64,000 bases of DNA from 3-1-20CM-4-69-9 sp963833655 (GTDB lineage Bacteria > Actinomycetota > Thermoleophilia > Gaiellales > Gaiellaceae). The position numbers and the translations under genes were made by a program. Position 1 is the stretch's first letter; every line of letters begins with the position of its first letter. The stretch spans positions 558,001-622,000 of the forward strand of contig CAWHYL010000007.1 in assembly GCA_963833655.1 (NCBI GenBank), given 5' to 3'. Positions 35,425 through 44,486 of the stretch are shown in pieces. The notes under the pieces were generated by a model that worked only from the letters and a program-made list of their open reading frames with translations, was not told the DNA's origin and ran no database searches.

Positions 35425-37948
35425 TCTGACGCCGGAACCGCTGGGCGCCGGCCGGATCGAGACGAGGGAGCTCGACCAGGAGGTCCGCACCAGCTTCCTC
35501 GACTACGCGATGAGCGTGATCGTGAGTCGCGCGCTTCCCGACGTGCGCGACGGGCTCAAACCGGTGCACCGCAGGGTGCTCTACGCGATGCACGAGGCGG
35601 GGCTGCAGCCGAACCGCCCGACACGGAAGTCGGCCCGCGTCGTCGGCGACGTCATGGGCAACTACCACCCGCACGGCGACTCCGCGATCTACGACGCGCT
35701 CGTGCGACTCGCCCAGCCGTTCGCGCTCCGCTATCCGCTGATCGACGGCCAGGGGTACTTCGGCTCGGTCGACGGCGATCCCGCCGGGGCGATGCGCTAC
35801 ACCGAGTGCCGCCTCTCGCGCATCGCGACGGAGCTGCTTCGCGACATCGACGCGGACACCGTCGACTTCCAGCCGAACTACGACGAGTCGCGGCGCGAGC
35901 CCTCGGTTCTGCCGGCCCGCTTTCCCAATCTGCTCGTCAACGGCTCGTCGGGGATCGCGGTCGGCATGGCGACCAACATGCCGCCGCACAACCTCGGTGA
36001 GATCGTCGCCGGCATCGTCGCGATGATCGAGGACCCGGCGATCGACGTCGAGCGGCTCTCGAAGCACGTCAAGGGCCCCGACTTCCCGACCGGCGGCTCG
36101 ATCGTCGGCCGTGGGGGGATCCGCGACGCCTACCGCTCGGGTCGCGGACGCATCACCGTGCGCGGCCGCGCGCACATCGAGCAGCTGCGCGGCGGCAAGA
36201 GCGCGATCATCATCACGGAGCTTCCGTATGCCGTGCGCAAGGCCGGCGAGGGCGGCGTGATCGAGAAGATCGCCGACCTCGTGAAGGCGGGCACGCTCAC
36301 CGAGGTGCCGATGTCGGACGAAGCCCTGCAGGATCACTCTGACAAGGACGGCATGCGCATCTACGTCGAGTTGAAGCGCGAGGCTGTGCCCCAGGTCGCG
36401 CTGAACAAGCTCTTCAAGCTGACGCCGCTGCAGACGACGTTCGGGTACAACGCGGTCGCTCTCGTCGACGGCGTCCCGAAGACGCTGTCGCTGTTGGAGC
36501 TGATCCGGCACTACCTCGACTACCAGCGCGAGGTCGTCACGCGTCGCTCCAAGTACGAGCTGCGCCAGGCCGAGAAGCGCGCGCACGTCCTCGAGGGCTA
36601 TCTCAAGGCGCTCGACCGGCTCGACGAGGTGATCGCGCTGATTCGCGCGGCGGCCGACACCGATTCGGCACGCGAGAGTCTCATGAGCACCTTCGAGCTG
36701 TCCGAGATCCAGGCGCAGGCGATCCTGGACCTGCGGTTGTCGCGGCTGACGCGGCTCGCGCGCGACGAGATCCAGACGGAGTACGACGATCTGCAGGAGC
36801 GCATCGCGGAGCTGCGTGCGATCCTCGGCGATCCCGCGCGCATCGACGGTGTGATCAAGGAGGAGCTGCTCGAGCTGAAGGCGATCTACGGCAAGTCCGA
36901 CGAGCGCCGCACCGAGATCGTGCAGGCCGAGGACGAGCTGGAGCTCGAGGACCTGATCGCGGAAGAGGACATGGTCATCGCGATCACGCGCTCGAACTAC
37001 ATCAAGCGTCTACCGGTGACGACGTACCGCGAGCAGCGGCGCGGCGGCATCGGCGTGATGGGCATGGACCTCAAGGACGAGGACTACATCGAGCATCTCT
37101 TCGTCGCCTCCACGCACGACTACATCCTCTTCTTCACGAACGTCGGCAAGGTGTATCGGCTCAAGGTGCACGAACTGCCGCTGGGATCGCGCCAGTCGAA
37201 GGGTCGCGCGATCCAGAACCTGCTCCCGTTCCGACAGGACGAACAGGTGCGCGCGGTCATCCAGACGCGCAACTTCGAGGAGGCCGAATACCTCGTGTTC
37301 GCGACGAAGAACGGCGTCGTCAAGAAGACGAAGCTGTCGGCGTACAACACGCCGCTTCGCTCCGACGGGATCATCGCGATCAAGATGCGCGACGGCGACG
37401 AGCTCGTCGGCGTCCGGCATTCGTCCGGCACGGACGACATCCTCATGGTCTCGCGCCGGGGACAGGCGATCCGGTTTCACGAGACCGACGTGCGCGGGAT
37501 GGGGCGTGACGCCTCCGGCGTCCAGGGGATGCGGCTTCGTGCCGACGACGAGGTGATCGCGGTGAACGTCGCGCACGACGACGCCGATGTCCTCGTCGTG
37601 ACCGAGAACGGGTACGGCAAGCGGACGCGTGTCTCCGAGTACCCGGTCAAGGGCCGCGGCGGCATGGGCGTGAAGACCGTCCAGCTGACCGAGACGAAGG
37701 GGCAGCTCGCCGGCGCGCGTGTCGTCCGTGACGGCTACCAGGTGATGCTGATCTCCGACGGCGGCACCGTGATTCGGATGGCGGTCGACGACATCAAGCG
37801 CTCCGGCCGCGCGACGCAAGGCGTCATCGTGATGCGCCTGCGTGAAGGCGAGCACATCTCGAGCCTCGCGCCGGTCGTCGAGGCGACGGCCGACGAGAAG
37901 GCCGGGGCCGCTGCCGACACCAACGGCGCCCGCCCCACAGACGCGTAG
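35417..37948 (+). CDS. gyrA: DNA gyrase subunit A
   Basis: An 843-aa breakage-reunion subunit. Catalytic Tyr128 follows Arg127 (AMRYTECRLS). The quinolone region reads HGDSAIYDAL with S89 and D93, the wild-type residues. Six C-terminal beta-pinwheel blades include the GyrA box region, here QRRGGIGVMG with Ile in the place of the common Lys/Arg. A short Ala/Asp-rich tail closes it. ATG 35417 overlaps gyrB by 8 nt. Confidence 0.98.
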   Translation: MSDLTPEPLGAGRIETRELDQEVRTSFLDYAMSVIVSRALPDVRDGLKPVHRRVLYAMHEAGLQPNRPTRKSARVVGDVMGNYHPHGDSAIYDALVRLAQPFALRYPLIDGQGYFGSVDGDPAGAMRYTECRLSRIATELLRDIDADTVDFQPNYDESRREPSVLPARFPNLLVNGSSGIAVGMATNMPPHNLGEIVAGIVAMIEDPAIDVERLSKHVKGPDFPTGGSIVGRGGIRDAYRSGRGRITVRGRAHIEQLRGGKSAIIITELPYAVRKAGEGGVIEKIADLVKAGTLTEVPMSDEALQDHSDKDGMRIYVELKREAVPQVALNKLFKLTPLQTTFGYNAVALVDGVPKTLSLLELIRHYLDYQREVVTRRSKYELRQAEKRAHVLEGYLKALDRLDEVIALIRAAADTDSARESLMSTFELSEIQAQAILDLRLSRLTRLARDEIQTEYDDLQERIAELRAILGDPARIDGVIKEELLELKAIYGKSDERRTEIVQAEDELELEDLIAEEDMVIAITRSNYIKRLPVTTYREQRRGGIGVMGMDLKDEDYIEHLFVASTHDYILFFTNVGKVYRLKVHELPLGSRQSKGRAIQNLLPFRQDEQVRAVIQTRNFEEAEYLVFATKNGVVKKTKLSAYNTPLRSDGIIAIKMRDGDELVGVRHSSGTDDILMVSRRGQAIRFHETDVRGMGRDASGVQGMRLRADDEVIAVNVAHDDADVLVVTENGYGKRTRVSEYPVKGRGGMGVKTVQLTETKGQLAGARVVRDGYQVMLISDGGTVIRMAVDDIKRSGRATQGVIVMRLREGEHISSLAPVVEATADEKAGAAADTNGARPTDA

Positions 37949-38079
37949 CGCGGCCACAAACCTGCGGAAAGAGCAGCCGCAAAAGAGGGGGATTTTGAAG
38001 AAAGGCCTTCCCTCTCCGCAAGGAGCGCTGTATATCTTTGAAACGAGGGGTTCTTCCGCCGAAGCGAAATGAGGACGAA

Positions 38080-38400
38080 ATGGCAGCCAGTCGACAGGTA
38101 GATCTCCTCGAGCCGATCGACCTCGCGGAGCATCTCGGCAAGGTCGAGCTCTACCTGGGCCAGGTCTGCCAGATCGCCGGGATCTCCAAGATGCAGCTGG
38201 ACTACTGGACGAACAAGGCCCAGATCCCGACCAAAGGCAAGAAGCAGCGGATCTACGACATCGACGCGCTCGAGACGGTCATGCTGATCAAGCAGGCGAA
38301 GGACAAAGGCCTCAATCTCGGGGCGGCGATCGACGCGGCGCGCAGGTTCCGCGAGCAGGAGCGCACCACGATGTCGCCGGTACCCACCTCAGAGCCGTAG
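38080..38400 (+). CDS. Small MerR-type winged-helix regulator
   Basis: A 106-aa protein with a MerR-like DNA-binding domain (LGQVCQIAGISKMQLDYWTNKAQIPTKG, then RIYDIDALETVMLIKQAKDKG) and no effector domain. Stand-alone MerR-like regulators of this size resemble BldC-type factors. ATG 38080 has GAGGA 7 nt upstream and is preferred to TTG 38038. It lies 131 nt after gyrA; that gap contains no clear terminator or promoter. Its target is unknown. Confidence 0.78.
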   Translation: MAASRQVDLLEPIDLAEHLGKVELYLGQVCQIAGISKMQLDYWTNKAQIPTKGKKQRIYDIDALETVMLIKQAKDKGLNLGAAIDAARRFREQERTTMSPVPTSEP

Positions 38401-39189
38401 GCGTTCCGCCGCCTCGTCCGGCGGCAGGGTGTTCACGAAGATGCCGGCGCCGAGCTCGAGCCCGGCGAGAATGGTCAGCCGCGGCAGCAGGACGAGCCGC
38501 CAGTCGTGTTCGTCGTGCTCGACCCACGCGTTCAGCGGCACCGGCCCCTCGGCCGCCTGGAGTCGCCTCACGATCTCGACGAGCAGACGCACCCCCGCCG
38601 CGAGCAGCCTGCTCTGCAGGCCGAACGGATCCGGCTCGGCCGGCTCGATGACCGTCTCGTAGGGGAGGCGGCTCGCCCACGGGCAGCCGGCGACGAGCCC
38701 TTCGCCGCTGTGAAACCGCTCGAGGCGCGGGCGCGCCCGTGTCGGCGGCGGCTCCGGGAGCCACACGAGCTGCGAGTGGGAGTGCGGGAGGCTCGATCCG
38801 GCGTCGCGGCCCTCGTTCACGAGTGCGTGGACGTACCCGGGCACCGCTACCGCGCGTCGCTGCCAGGCTTCTGCGACGAGCTCGGGCTCGGCGCCTTCGA
38901 GGTCGGCGAGCGAACGCACGTGCCGGCGGCTGTGCACGACGACCTCCTGTCGCTCGAGCGCCGGATAGAGGTTCGGAACGACGCGTACACGCCAGTCTCC
39001 TCCCTCGGGCAGCACCAGGGACTGGGGCGGCGTCATGTGCTCGTGGCCGGGGCAGAACGGACATGCCTCGAGCTCTTCCGCCGTCGGTGGATCGAGCGCT
39101 GGGCGTCCCGCCCCGGGACGCTTCGCGCGCGCAGGCGCGATGACGGCGAGGCGGCCCGACTCCGGCTCGCGGCGGACTTCGCCGCTCAG
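38389..39189 (-). CDS. Galactose-1-phosphate uridylyltransferase-like protein with CTG start
   Basis: A 266-aa GalT/HIT-superfamily protein. The N-terminus SGEVRREPESGRLAVIAPAR is the typical GalT opening, and CPFC (zinc Cys pair) and NLYPAL follow. The active-site histidine triad is SLPHSHSQLVWLP, where the common HPHxQ is HSHSQ. The only start giving the conserved N-terminus is CTG 39189, overlapping the slipin stop as CTGA; the next ATG would delete the CPFC motif. Shorter than E. coli GalT (348 aa). No other Leloir gene is nearby, so the substrate is uncertain. Confidence 0.82.
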   Translation of the reverse strand: MSGEVRREPESGRLAVIAPARAKRPGAGRPALDPPTAEELEACPFCPGHEHMTPPQSLVLPEGGDWRVRVVPNLYPALERQEVVVHSRRHVRSLADLEGAEPELVAEAWQRRAVAVPGYVHALVNEGRDAGSSLPHSHSQLVWLPEPPPTRARPRLERFHSGEGLVAGCPWASRLPYETVIEPAEPDPFGLQSRLLAAGVRLLVEIVRRLQAAEGPVPLNAWVEHDEHDWRLVLLPRLTILAGLELGAGIFVNTLPPDEAAERLRL

Positions 39190-39956
39190 CTCGAGCCGTC
39201 GGACTGGGTGCCGAGGAAGGGCTTGATCAGGTCGATCGGCGCCGGGAAGACGATGGTCGTCGACGGCGATCCGCCCAGCTCGAGCAGCGTCTGCAGGTAA
39301 CGGAGCTGCAGCGCGACCGGGTGGTCGCCGATCGTCACCGCCGCGTCCTTCAGCCGCTCGGCCGCCTGGTACTCGCCCTCGGAGCTGATGATCTTGGCGC
39401 GCCGCTCGCGTTCGGCCTCGGCCTGCCGCGCCATCGCCCGCTGCATGCCGCTCGGGATCTCGACGTCCTTCACCTCGACGATCGACACCTTGATCCCCCA
39501 CGGAGCGGTTGCCTCGTCGATGATCCCCTGCAGGATCGAGTTGATCTTGTCGCGCTCCGAGAGGAGCTCGTCGAGCTGGTGCTGGCCGAGGACCGAGCGC
39601 AGCGTCGTCTGTGCGATCTGCGACGTCGCCACCATGAAGTTCTCCACCTGCACGATCGCGGACTTCGGATCGACGATCCGGAAGTAGGCGACGGCGTTGA
39701 CGCGAACCGGGACGTTGTCCTTCGTGATCACTTCCTGCGGCGGCACGTTGAGCGTGATCGTGCGGAGGTCGACCTTCACCATGCGGTCGACGACGGGGAT
39801 CAGGAGGAACAGGCCGGGCCCCTTCGGGCTCGGCAACAGGCGCCCGAGCCGGAAGATGACGCCGCGCTCGTATTCGCGTGCGACCTTGATCGCCGAGAAC
39901 AGGAACAGGACGATCAGGAACAGCAGGATCGCGATGATGATCAGCGCGGCGCTCAC
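39186..39956 (-). CDS. Slipin/stomatin-like SPFH-domain membrane protein
   Basis: A 256-aa SPFH protein. It has an N-terminal TM (about 4-24), VAREYERGVIFRLGRLLPSPKGPG, the SPFH core (LNVPPQEVITKDNVPVRVNA, VLGQHQLDELLSERDKIN) and a helical RQAEAERERRAKIISSEGE region. It should form membrane ring assemblies in lipid microdomains. The start overlaps the NfeD stop (39953-39956), the well-known partner pair. Confidence 0.93.
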   Translation of the reverse strand: MSAALIIIAILLFLIVLFLFSAIKVAREYERGVIFRLGRLLPSPKGPGLFLLIPVVDRMVKVDLRTITLNVPPQEVITKDNVPVRVNAVAYFRIVDPKSAIVQVENFMVATSQIAQTTLRSVLGQHQLDELLSERDKINSILQGIIDEATAPWGIKVSIVEVKDVEIPSGMQRAMARQAEAERERRAKIISSEGEYQAAERLKDAAVTIGDHPVALQLRYLQTLLELGGSPSTTIVFPAPIDLIKPFLGTQSDGSS

Positions 39957-41245
39957 GCCGACGATCCTATGTGTTCCGGTCGCACGGTCAGGACGAGGCC
40001 GTCGAGCGACTCGACACGGACCGTCTCACCCGGCCGCAGCTGTTCGCCTTCGGCGCTGCGCGCCTGCCAGAGCTCGCCGTTGACGAAGACGAGCCCGTCG
40101 CGGCGAACCTCGCCGACGGCGCCCGCGATCATCTCGGGCGCCACGGAGACGGGTCTGTGCCGCACCTGCCACGCCTTGGTGACGGCGAACGCCCAGACGG
40201 CGCCGAGCACCACCGCGATCGTGACCACGAGCGGCGCCGACGTGTGGTACGGCGCCGGCGCATTCTGGAAGAGGAAGATCGCGCCGACCGCCATCGCGAT
40301 CAGCCCGGCGACGGTCAAGGCTCCGTGCGAGGTCACATGCACGTCGAGGACGAGCAGTGCCACACCGGCGAGCAGGAGCACGAACCCTGCCCAGTTCACC
40401 GGCAGCACGGAGAAGCCGAACAATGCCGTGATGAGCGCCACGAGGCCGAGCGCGCCGGGGAGCACGACGCCGGGGTGAAAGATCTCGTAGCCGATTCCGG
40501 CAAGCCCCGCGAGGAAGAGCAACGTCAGGATGTTCGGATCGATGAGGGTGTTCAGCAGTCGCGTGAAGAAGCCGGGATGCACGTCGTGGATCTGCGCACC
40601 GGCGAGGTGCAGCACGAAGCCGCGCGGCTTCGTCTTGACGCCGTCCGTTTGCTTCAGCAGCGCGGGCAGCGTGGGTGCGATCCCGTCGATGACGTTCAGT
40701 ACCTTCGCCTCGCGCGCCGTCGCGTTCGTCGCGACGCGCACTGCGCGATCCGCCCACCTCGGGTTGCGGCCGTGACTCTCCGCGAGTGCGCGCAGCGACG
40801 CGGCCTCGTGGTTGATCAGCTTGCGCCGCAGGTCGCTGCCGATGTTGCCGCCGCTCGAGTCGATCGGCGTCGACGAGCCGATGTTCGTCTCGGGTGCCAT
40901 CGCGAGGTAGTCGGCCGCCTGGGCGAGCCACACGCCGGCAGAGCCGGCGAACGAGCCGTCGGGCCCGACCCACACGAGCACCGGGACCTTCGAGCTCAGC
41001 TCGCAGAGGACGATCTTGTCCTTCGACTGGAGCAGCCCGCCGGGCGTGTTGAGCACGATCACGGCCGCGTCGTAGTGCTGCTTCGCCGCCTGCGAGAGCT
41101 GGTGGCACAGGTAGTTCTGCGTCACCGGGTTGACATCGGCGTCGAAGTGGATCGCAAGCACGCGCGGCGTTGCAGCGTCGGCCGGCGAGGCGAACGCCAA
41201 GACAGCTCCGAGGAGCAAAAGCCCCCGCAAAACGGCGCTCTTCAA
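39953..41245 (-). CDS. nfeD: NfeD-family membrane serine protease (long form)
   Basis: A 430-aa protein. It has a signal peptide (1-24), a ClpP/crotonase-like protease domain with probable nucleophile S102 (SFAGSAGVWLA) and Lys142 (SDLRRKLINHE), about five TM segments (235-345), and a C-terminal OB-fold NfeD domain (GAVGEVRRDGLVFVNGELWQA). The partner slipin is typically its cleavage substrate or scaffold. Start is TTG at 41245; the 62-bp gap to the divergent amidase holds a TAGAAT-like -10 just upstream. Confidence 0.9.
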   Translation of the reverse strand: MKSAVLRGLLLLGAVLAFASPADAATPRVLAIHFDADVNPVTQNYLCHQLSQAAKQHYDAAVIVLNTPGGLLQSKDKIVLCELSSKVPVLVWVGPDGSFAGSAGVWLAQAADYLAMAPETNIGSSTPIDSSGGNIGSDLRRKLINHEAASLRALAESHGRNPRWADRAVRVATNATAREAKVLNVIDGIAPTLPALLKQTDGVKTKPRGFVLHLAGAQIHDVHPGFFTRLLNTLIDPNILTLLFLAGLAGIGYEIFHPGVVLPGALGLVALITALFGFSVLPVNWAGFVLLLAGVALLVLDVHVTSHGALTVAGLIAMAVGAIFLFQNAPAPYHTSAPLVVTIAVVLGAVWAFAVTKAWQVRHRPVSVAPEMIAGAVGEVRRDGLVFVNGELWQARSAEGEQLRPGETVRVESLDGLVLTVRPEHIGSSA

Positions 41246-41307
41246 CTCGTAAGGATTCTATCAGCGGGCTTGAGGCCGACAGCTGCGCCAGGCACCCTTG
41301 GGACGCG

Positions 41308-43311
41308 GTGAAGATCTTCCTCGCCGTTGCCGTCGCCTTTCTCGTCGCGCCCGCCACCGCATTCGGCGAGGTGTCGCTCACGGTGCGCGACGTTCCGCTG
41401 CAGGGGGAGCGCATGCTCGCGGCAGCGCCGCCCGCGCCGTTCGACATGGTGGGGCTGCATTGGCAGGGCTCCGGCTCGGTCGACTTCCGCACGCGTTCGG
41501 TCGCCGGTCGTTGGAGCACGTGGCAGCCCGCTGCGCCTGAAGCCGAAGACCTACCGGACGGCGCGCACGGGCCCTGGCGGCTCGGGAACCCGTACTGGGT
41601 CGGGACGTCCGATCGAATCGCGTATCGGCTGCACGGGCGCGTGACGCGGTTGCGCGCGTACTTCATCCAGAGCACCGAGGAGCGAATCCCTTTGCGCCGC
41701 GTCTCGATGACCGGATCCCCGCCGTTGATCTCGAGGCCGGCCTGGGGGGCGAACGAGTCGATCCGGCGGGCGGCGCCGCTCTACGCGCCAACCCTCCAGC
41801 TCGCGGTCGTCCATCACACCGCCGGCTCCAACTCGTACAGCGCCTCGCAATCGGCCGCGATCGTGCGCGGCATCGAGGTGTACCACGTCAAGGGCAACGG
41901 CTGGAACGACATCGGCTACAACTTCCTCGTCGACAAGTACGGCCAGGTGTTCGAAGGCCGGTACGGCGGTGTCGAGAAGAACGTCATCGGCGCGCACGCC
42001 GAAGGGTTCAACACCGGCTCTGTCGGCATCGCGCTGATCGGGACGTACGGGACCACCGCGCCGACCGCGGCGGAGAAGGCGGCGCTCGTGAACCTGCTCG
42101 CCTGGCGCCTCGACATCGCCCACGTCGACCCGCTGTCGACGCTCGCGTATACGTCCGGCGGCAACGCTCGCTTCCATGCCGGGACGGCGGTGTTCCTGCG
42201 CGCCGTCTCCGGTCATCGCGACACCGGCTTCACCACGTGCCCGGGCTCGGTGCTCTACGCGCAGCTGGGCACGCTCGCGCGGCAGGCCGCGATGACCGGT
42301 TTGCCGAAGCTGTACGCGCCGACGGTGCAGGGGCAGCTCGGCGGCCTCGTCCGCTTCCAGGGTCGCCTCAGCACCTCGCTGCCGTGGACGGTGACCGTCT
42401 CCGATTCGACGGGAGCGGTTGTCGCCAGCGGCACCGGGACGAGCAACGTCATCGATTGGACGTGGGACGCGTCCACCGCCGCGCGGGCGGCCTACACGTG
42501 GACGATCTCGGCGACCGACGTGCGGCCGGCGACCGGTGTCGTCGGCACGGCGCCGGTTGCGCTCGCGATCAAGTCGCTCGCGGCGACGCCGCGCACGATC
42601 TCCGACGCGACGCAGATCTCGTACACGCTGACGGCGAGCGCAACGGTGACGGCGACGCTCCGCGATGCCGGCGGACACGACGTGGCGACGCTCTTCACGC
42701 AGCAGCACCAACCCGGCAAGCAGACGTTCAAGCTGACCGCGACGGACGTGCCCGAAGGGCACTTCCAGCTCGTGCTGACGGCGGCCAACGGAAGATCCAC
42801 GGCGACCGCGAGCGTGCCGGTCGTGATCGACCGGACGGTGACGAGGTTCGCGCTGGCGCCGGCGATCACGAACAGTGCCGTCACGTTCTCCTTCGACCTC
42901 GCCCGCGTCGCCGACGTGCGACTCGACATCCAGCGGGCCGGAAAGGTCGTCGCGCCCGTCTACTCGGCGACGCTGGCGCCCGGCGCCCAGAACGTCGGCT
43001 GGAAGGCCGCGGGGACACCCGACGGTGTCTATGCCGGCGCCCTCACGACCAGTGGTCCTGTCGGTCCGGCCACGCGAACCCTGCTGTTTCGCATCGACAC
43101 GAAGCCGCCGGCGCTTCGTGCCCGCTCGTTCCGCGCCCTGCGCTTCTGGGTGAGCGAGCCGGCGACGGTGACGCTCGTCCTCAACGGAGCACGCATCGTG
43201 CGGTCGGTGCGGCCCGGCACGTTCTCCTACCGTCACGGAACCGTTCGCAGCGTGCGCATCGTCGCGCGCGATGCGGCCGGCAACCTCAGCCGGACGCTGC
43301 GCTTCCCGTGA
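41308..43311 (+). CDS. Secreted PGRP-type N-acetylmuramoyl-L-alanine amidase with FlgD-like repeats
   Basis: A 667-aa wall hydrolase. It has a signal peptide (1-20), an N-terminal beta domain (20-130) and a PGRP/amidase_2 domain (about 140-325) with zinc ligands H169, H303 and C311 (VVHHTAG; SGHRDTGFTTCPG) and catalytic Y204. The C-terminal half (330-667) contains repeated FlgD/Ig-like beta modules (LPWTVTVSDSTGAVVASGTG, VADVRLDIQRAGKVV, GVYAGALTTSGPVG). The GTG at 41308 gives the signal peptide. It ends in a 26-nt overlap with convergent birA. Confidence 0.9.
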   Translation: MKIFLAVAVAFLVAPATAFGEVSLTVRDVPLQGERMLAAAPPAPFDMVGLHWQGSGSVDFRTRSVAGRWSTWQPAAPEAEDLPDGAHGPWRLGNPYWVGTSDRIAYRLHGRVTRLRAYFIQSTEERIPLRRVSMTGSPPLISRPAWGANESIRRAAPLYAPTLQLAVVHHTAGSNSYSASQSAAIVRGIEVYHVKGNGWNDIGYNFLVDKYGQVFEGRYGGVEKNVIGAHAEGFNTGSVGIALIGTYGTTAPTAAEKAALVNLLAWRLDIAHVDPLSTLAYTSGGNARFHAGTAVFLRAVSGHRDTGFTTCPGSVLYAQLGTLARQAAMTGLPKLYAPTVQGQLGGLVRFQGRLSTSLPWTVTVSDSTGAVVASGTGTSNVIDWTWDASTAARAAYTWTISATDVRPATGVVGTAPVALAIKSLAATPRTISDATQISYTLTASATVTATLRDAGGHDVATLFTQQHQPGKQTFKLTATDVPEGHFQLVLTAANGRSTATASVPVVIDRTVTRFALAPAITNSAVTFSFDLARVADVRLDIQRAGKVVAPVYSATLAPGAQNVGWKAAGTPDGVYAGALTTSGPVGPATRTLLFRIDTKPPALRARSFRALRFWVSEPATVTLVLNGARIVRSVRPGTFSYRHGTVRSVRIVARDAAGNLSRTLRFP

Positions 43312-43876
43312 CCCAGCGGTCGTAGCCCAGCTCGAGGCGCGACAGGATCGCCGCGAGCAGCGCAGCGCGGTCGACCGGCCGTCCGAGCTCGATGCGGAGC
43401 GACGTCGGCTCCGTCGGCACGTCCGTCGGGAGCTGCTCCGCTGTCTGGTTCGCGTTCACGCCGATGCCGAGCGCGACGCGGCCGTCGCCGGACTCGGCGA
43501 GGATGCCTGCAACCTTGCGCCCGCCGAGGAGGACGTCGTTCGGGAACTTGATCGCAGGCTCGAGCCCCGTCGTGTCGGCGATCGCCCCGGCGACGGTGTC
43601 GCCGGCGACCAGTGACAGCTCCGGCAGGCGCGGCGGCTCGACGGCCGGCCGCAGCAGGACCGAGACGAGGACGCTCGTCGCGCGCGGCGCGTGCCAGCTG
43701 CGGCCGAGGCGGCCGCGGCCCTCGCTCTGCTCCTCGGCAACCGCGACCGCGCCCTCGGGGTCGTCGACGCTCAGCAGGCGCTGTGTCGACGCACACAGCT
43801 CTTCGTAGCGATAAATGTGGCCGAAGCGGCCTCGCAGGAGCGGTTGCACGGCGTCGGGAGCGAGCGAGTCGGCCAC
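43286..43876 (-). CDS. birA: Biotin-[acetyl-CoA carboxylase] ligase, short form
   Basis: A 196-aa catalytic-core biotin protein ligase. The biotinyl-AMP loop is EGRGRLGRSWHAP, with KFPNDVLLGGRKVAGIL and GIGVNANQ in order. There is no N-terminal helix-turn-helix, so it is not a repressor. The C-terminal SH3-like domain of about 50 residues is also missing: the protein ends soon after LSRLELGYDRW. It starts 22 bp from the divergent ECF sigma/fab operon, whose acetyl-CoA carboxylase it would biotinylate (accB is not in the window). Confidence 0.88.
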   Translation of the reverse strand: MADSLAPDAVQPLLRGRFGHIYRYEELCASTQRLLSVDDPEGAVAVAEEQSEGRGRLGRSWHAPRATSVLVSVLLRPAVEPPRLPELSLVAGDTVAGAIADTTGLEPAIKFPNDVLLGGRKVAGILAESGDGRVALGIGVNANQTAEQLPTDVPTEPTSLRIELGRPVDRAALLAAILSRLELGYDRWVTGSAASG

Positions 43877-43898
43877 CGCTCCTAGACTAGGCGGCGCG

Positions 43899-44486
43899 AT
43901 GCAACTGCCTGGCCGCCGCCGTCGTCCAATCGACCAGTCCTTCCGGTCGGAAGGGCCACTCGTCTACGCGCGACTGAGCGATCCGATTCTGGTCAAACGG
44001 GCAAAGGACGGCGACGAGCGTGCGCTTGCGACGCTCTGCGAGCGGCACGCGCCGCGCGTCGAGAAGCTGGCGCTCCAGCTGCTGCGCGACCGCGAGGACG
44101 CGCGCGACGCTTCGCAGGAGGCGCTCGCGAAGCTCTGCACGCGCATCGGCCAGTTTCGGGGGGAGTCTCAGTTCTCGACGTGGCTGCACCGGCTGACCGT
44201 CAACGCGTGCCGCGACGTGGCGAACCGACAGCGCCTCCGCGCATGCGAGCCGCTGTACGAGGATCGCCGCGCTGTCACCGACCCGGATCCGCTGCTGCGC
44301 ACCGAGCTCAGCCGGTGCCTCGCCGAGATCGCGCCCGAGCAGGCGCGCATCGTCGTGCTCAAGGACGCGATCGGACTGTCGTTCGAGGAGATCTCCGCGG
44401 CCTCCGGCATGCCTGTGGGGACGGCGAAGTGTTACGCCCACCGCGGCCGCAACCACCTGCGCAAGAAGCTCACGGACGTCGCATGA
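43899..44486 (+). CDS. ECF-type RNA polymerase sigma factor heading the fatty-acid operon
   Basis: A 195-aa sigma70-family factor. Region 2 covers about 52-115 (GDERALATLCERHAPRVEKLALQLLRD-type helices, ARDASQEALAKL, STWLHRLTVNACRD), and region 4 covers 140-192 (LAEIAPEQARIVVLKDAIGLSFEEISAASGM, GTAKCYAHRGRNHLRKK). The N-terminal 40 residues are basic. ATG 43899 is chosen over 43815, which lies in birA's shadow. Its TGA overlaps the fabZ ATG, so it is co-translated with fatty acid synthesis. No anti-sigma gene is adjacent. Confidence 0.88.
   Translation: MQLPGRRRRPIDQSFRSEGPLVYARLSDPILVKRAKDGDERALATLCERHAPRVEKLALQLLRDREDARDASQEALAKLCTRIGQFRGESQFSTWLHRLTVNACRDVANRQRLRACEPLYEDRRAVTDPDPLLRTELSRCLAEIAPEQARIVVLKDAIGLSFEEISAASGMPVGTAKCYAHRGRNHLRKKLTDVA

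Noticed and set aside
37949..38079. TATATC (38031-38036) with TTGAAG (37995-38000) as a promoter for the MerR-type gene
   Set aside because: Spacing of 30 nt is far outside the usual 16-18, and no extended -10 is formed.
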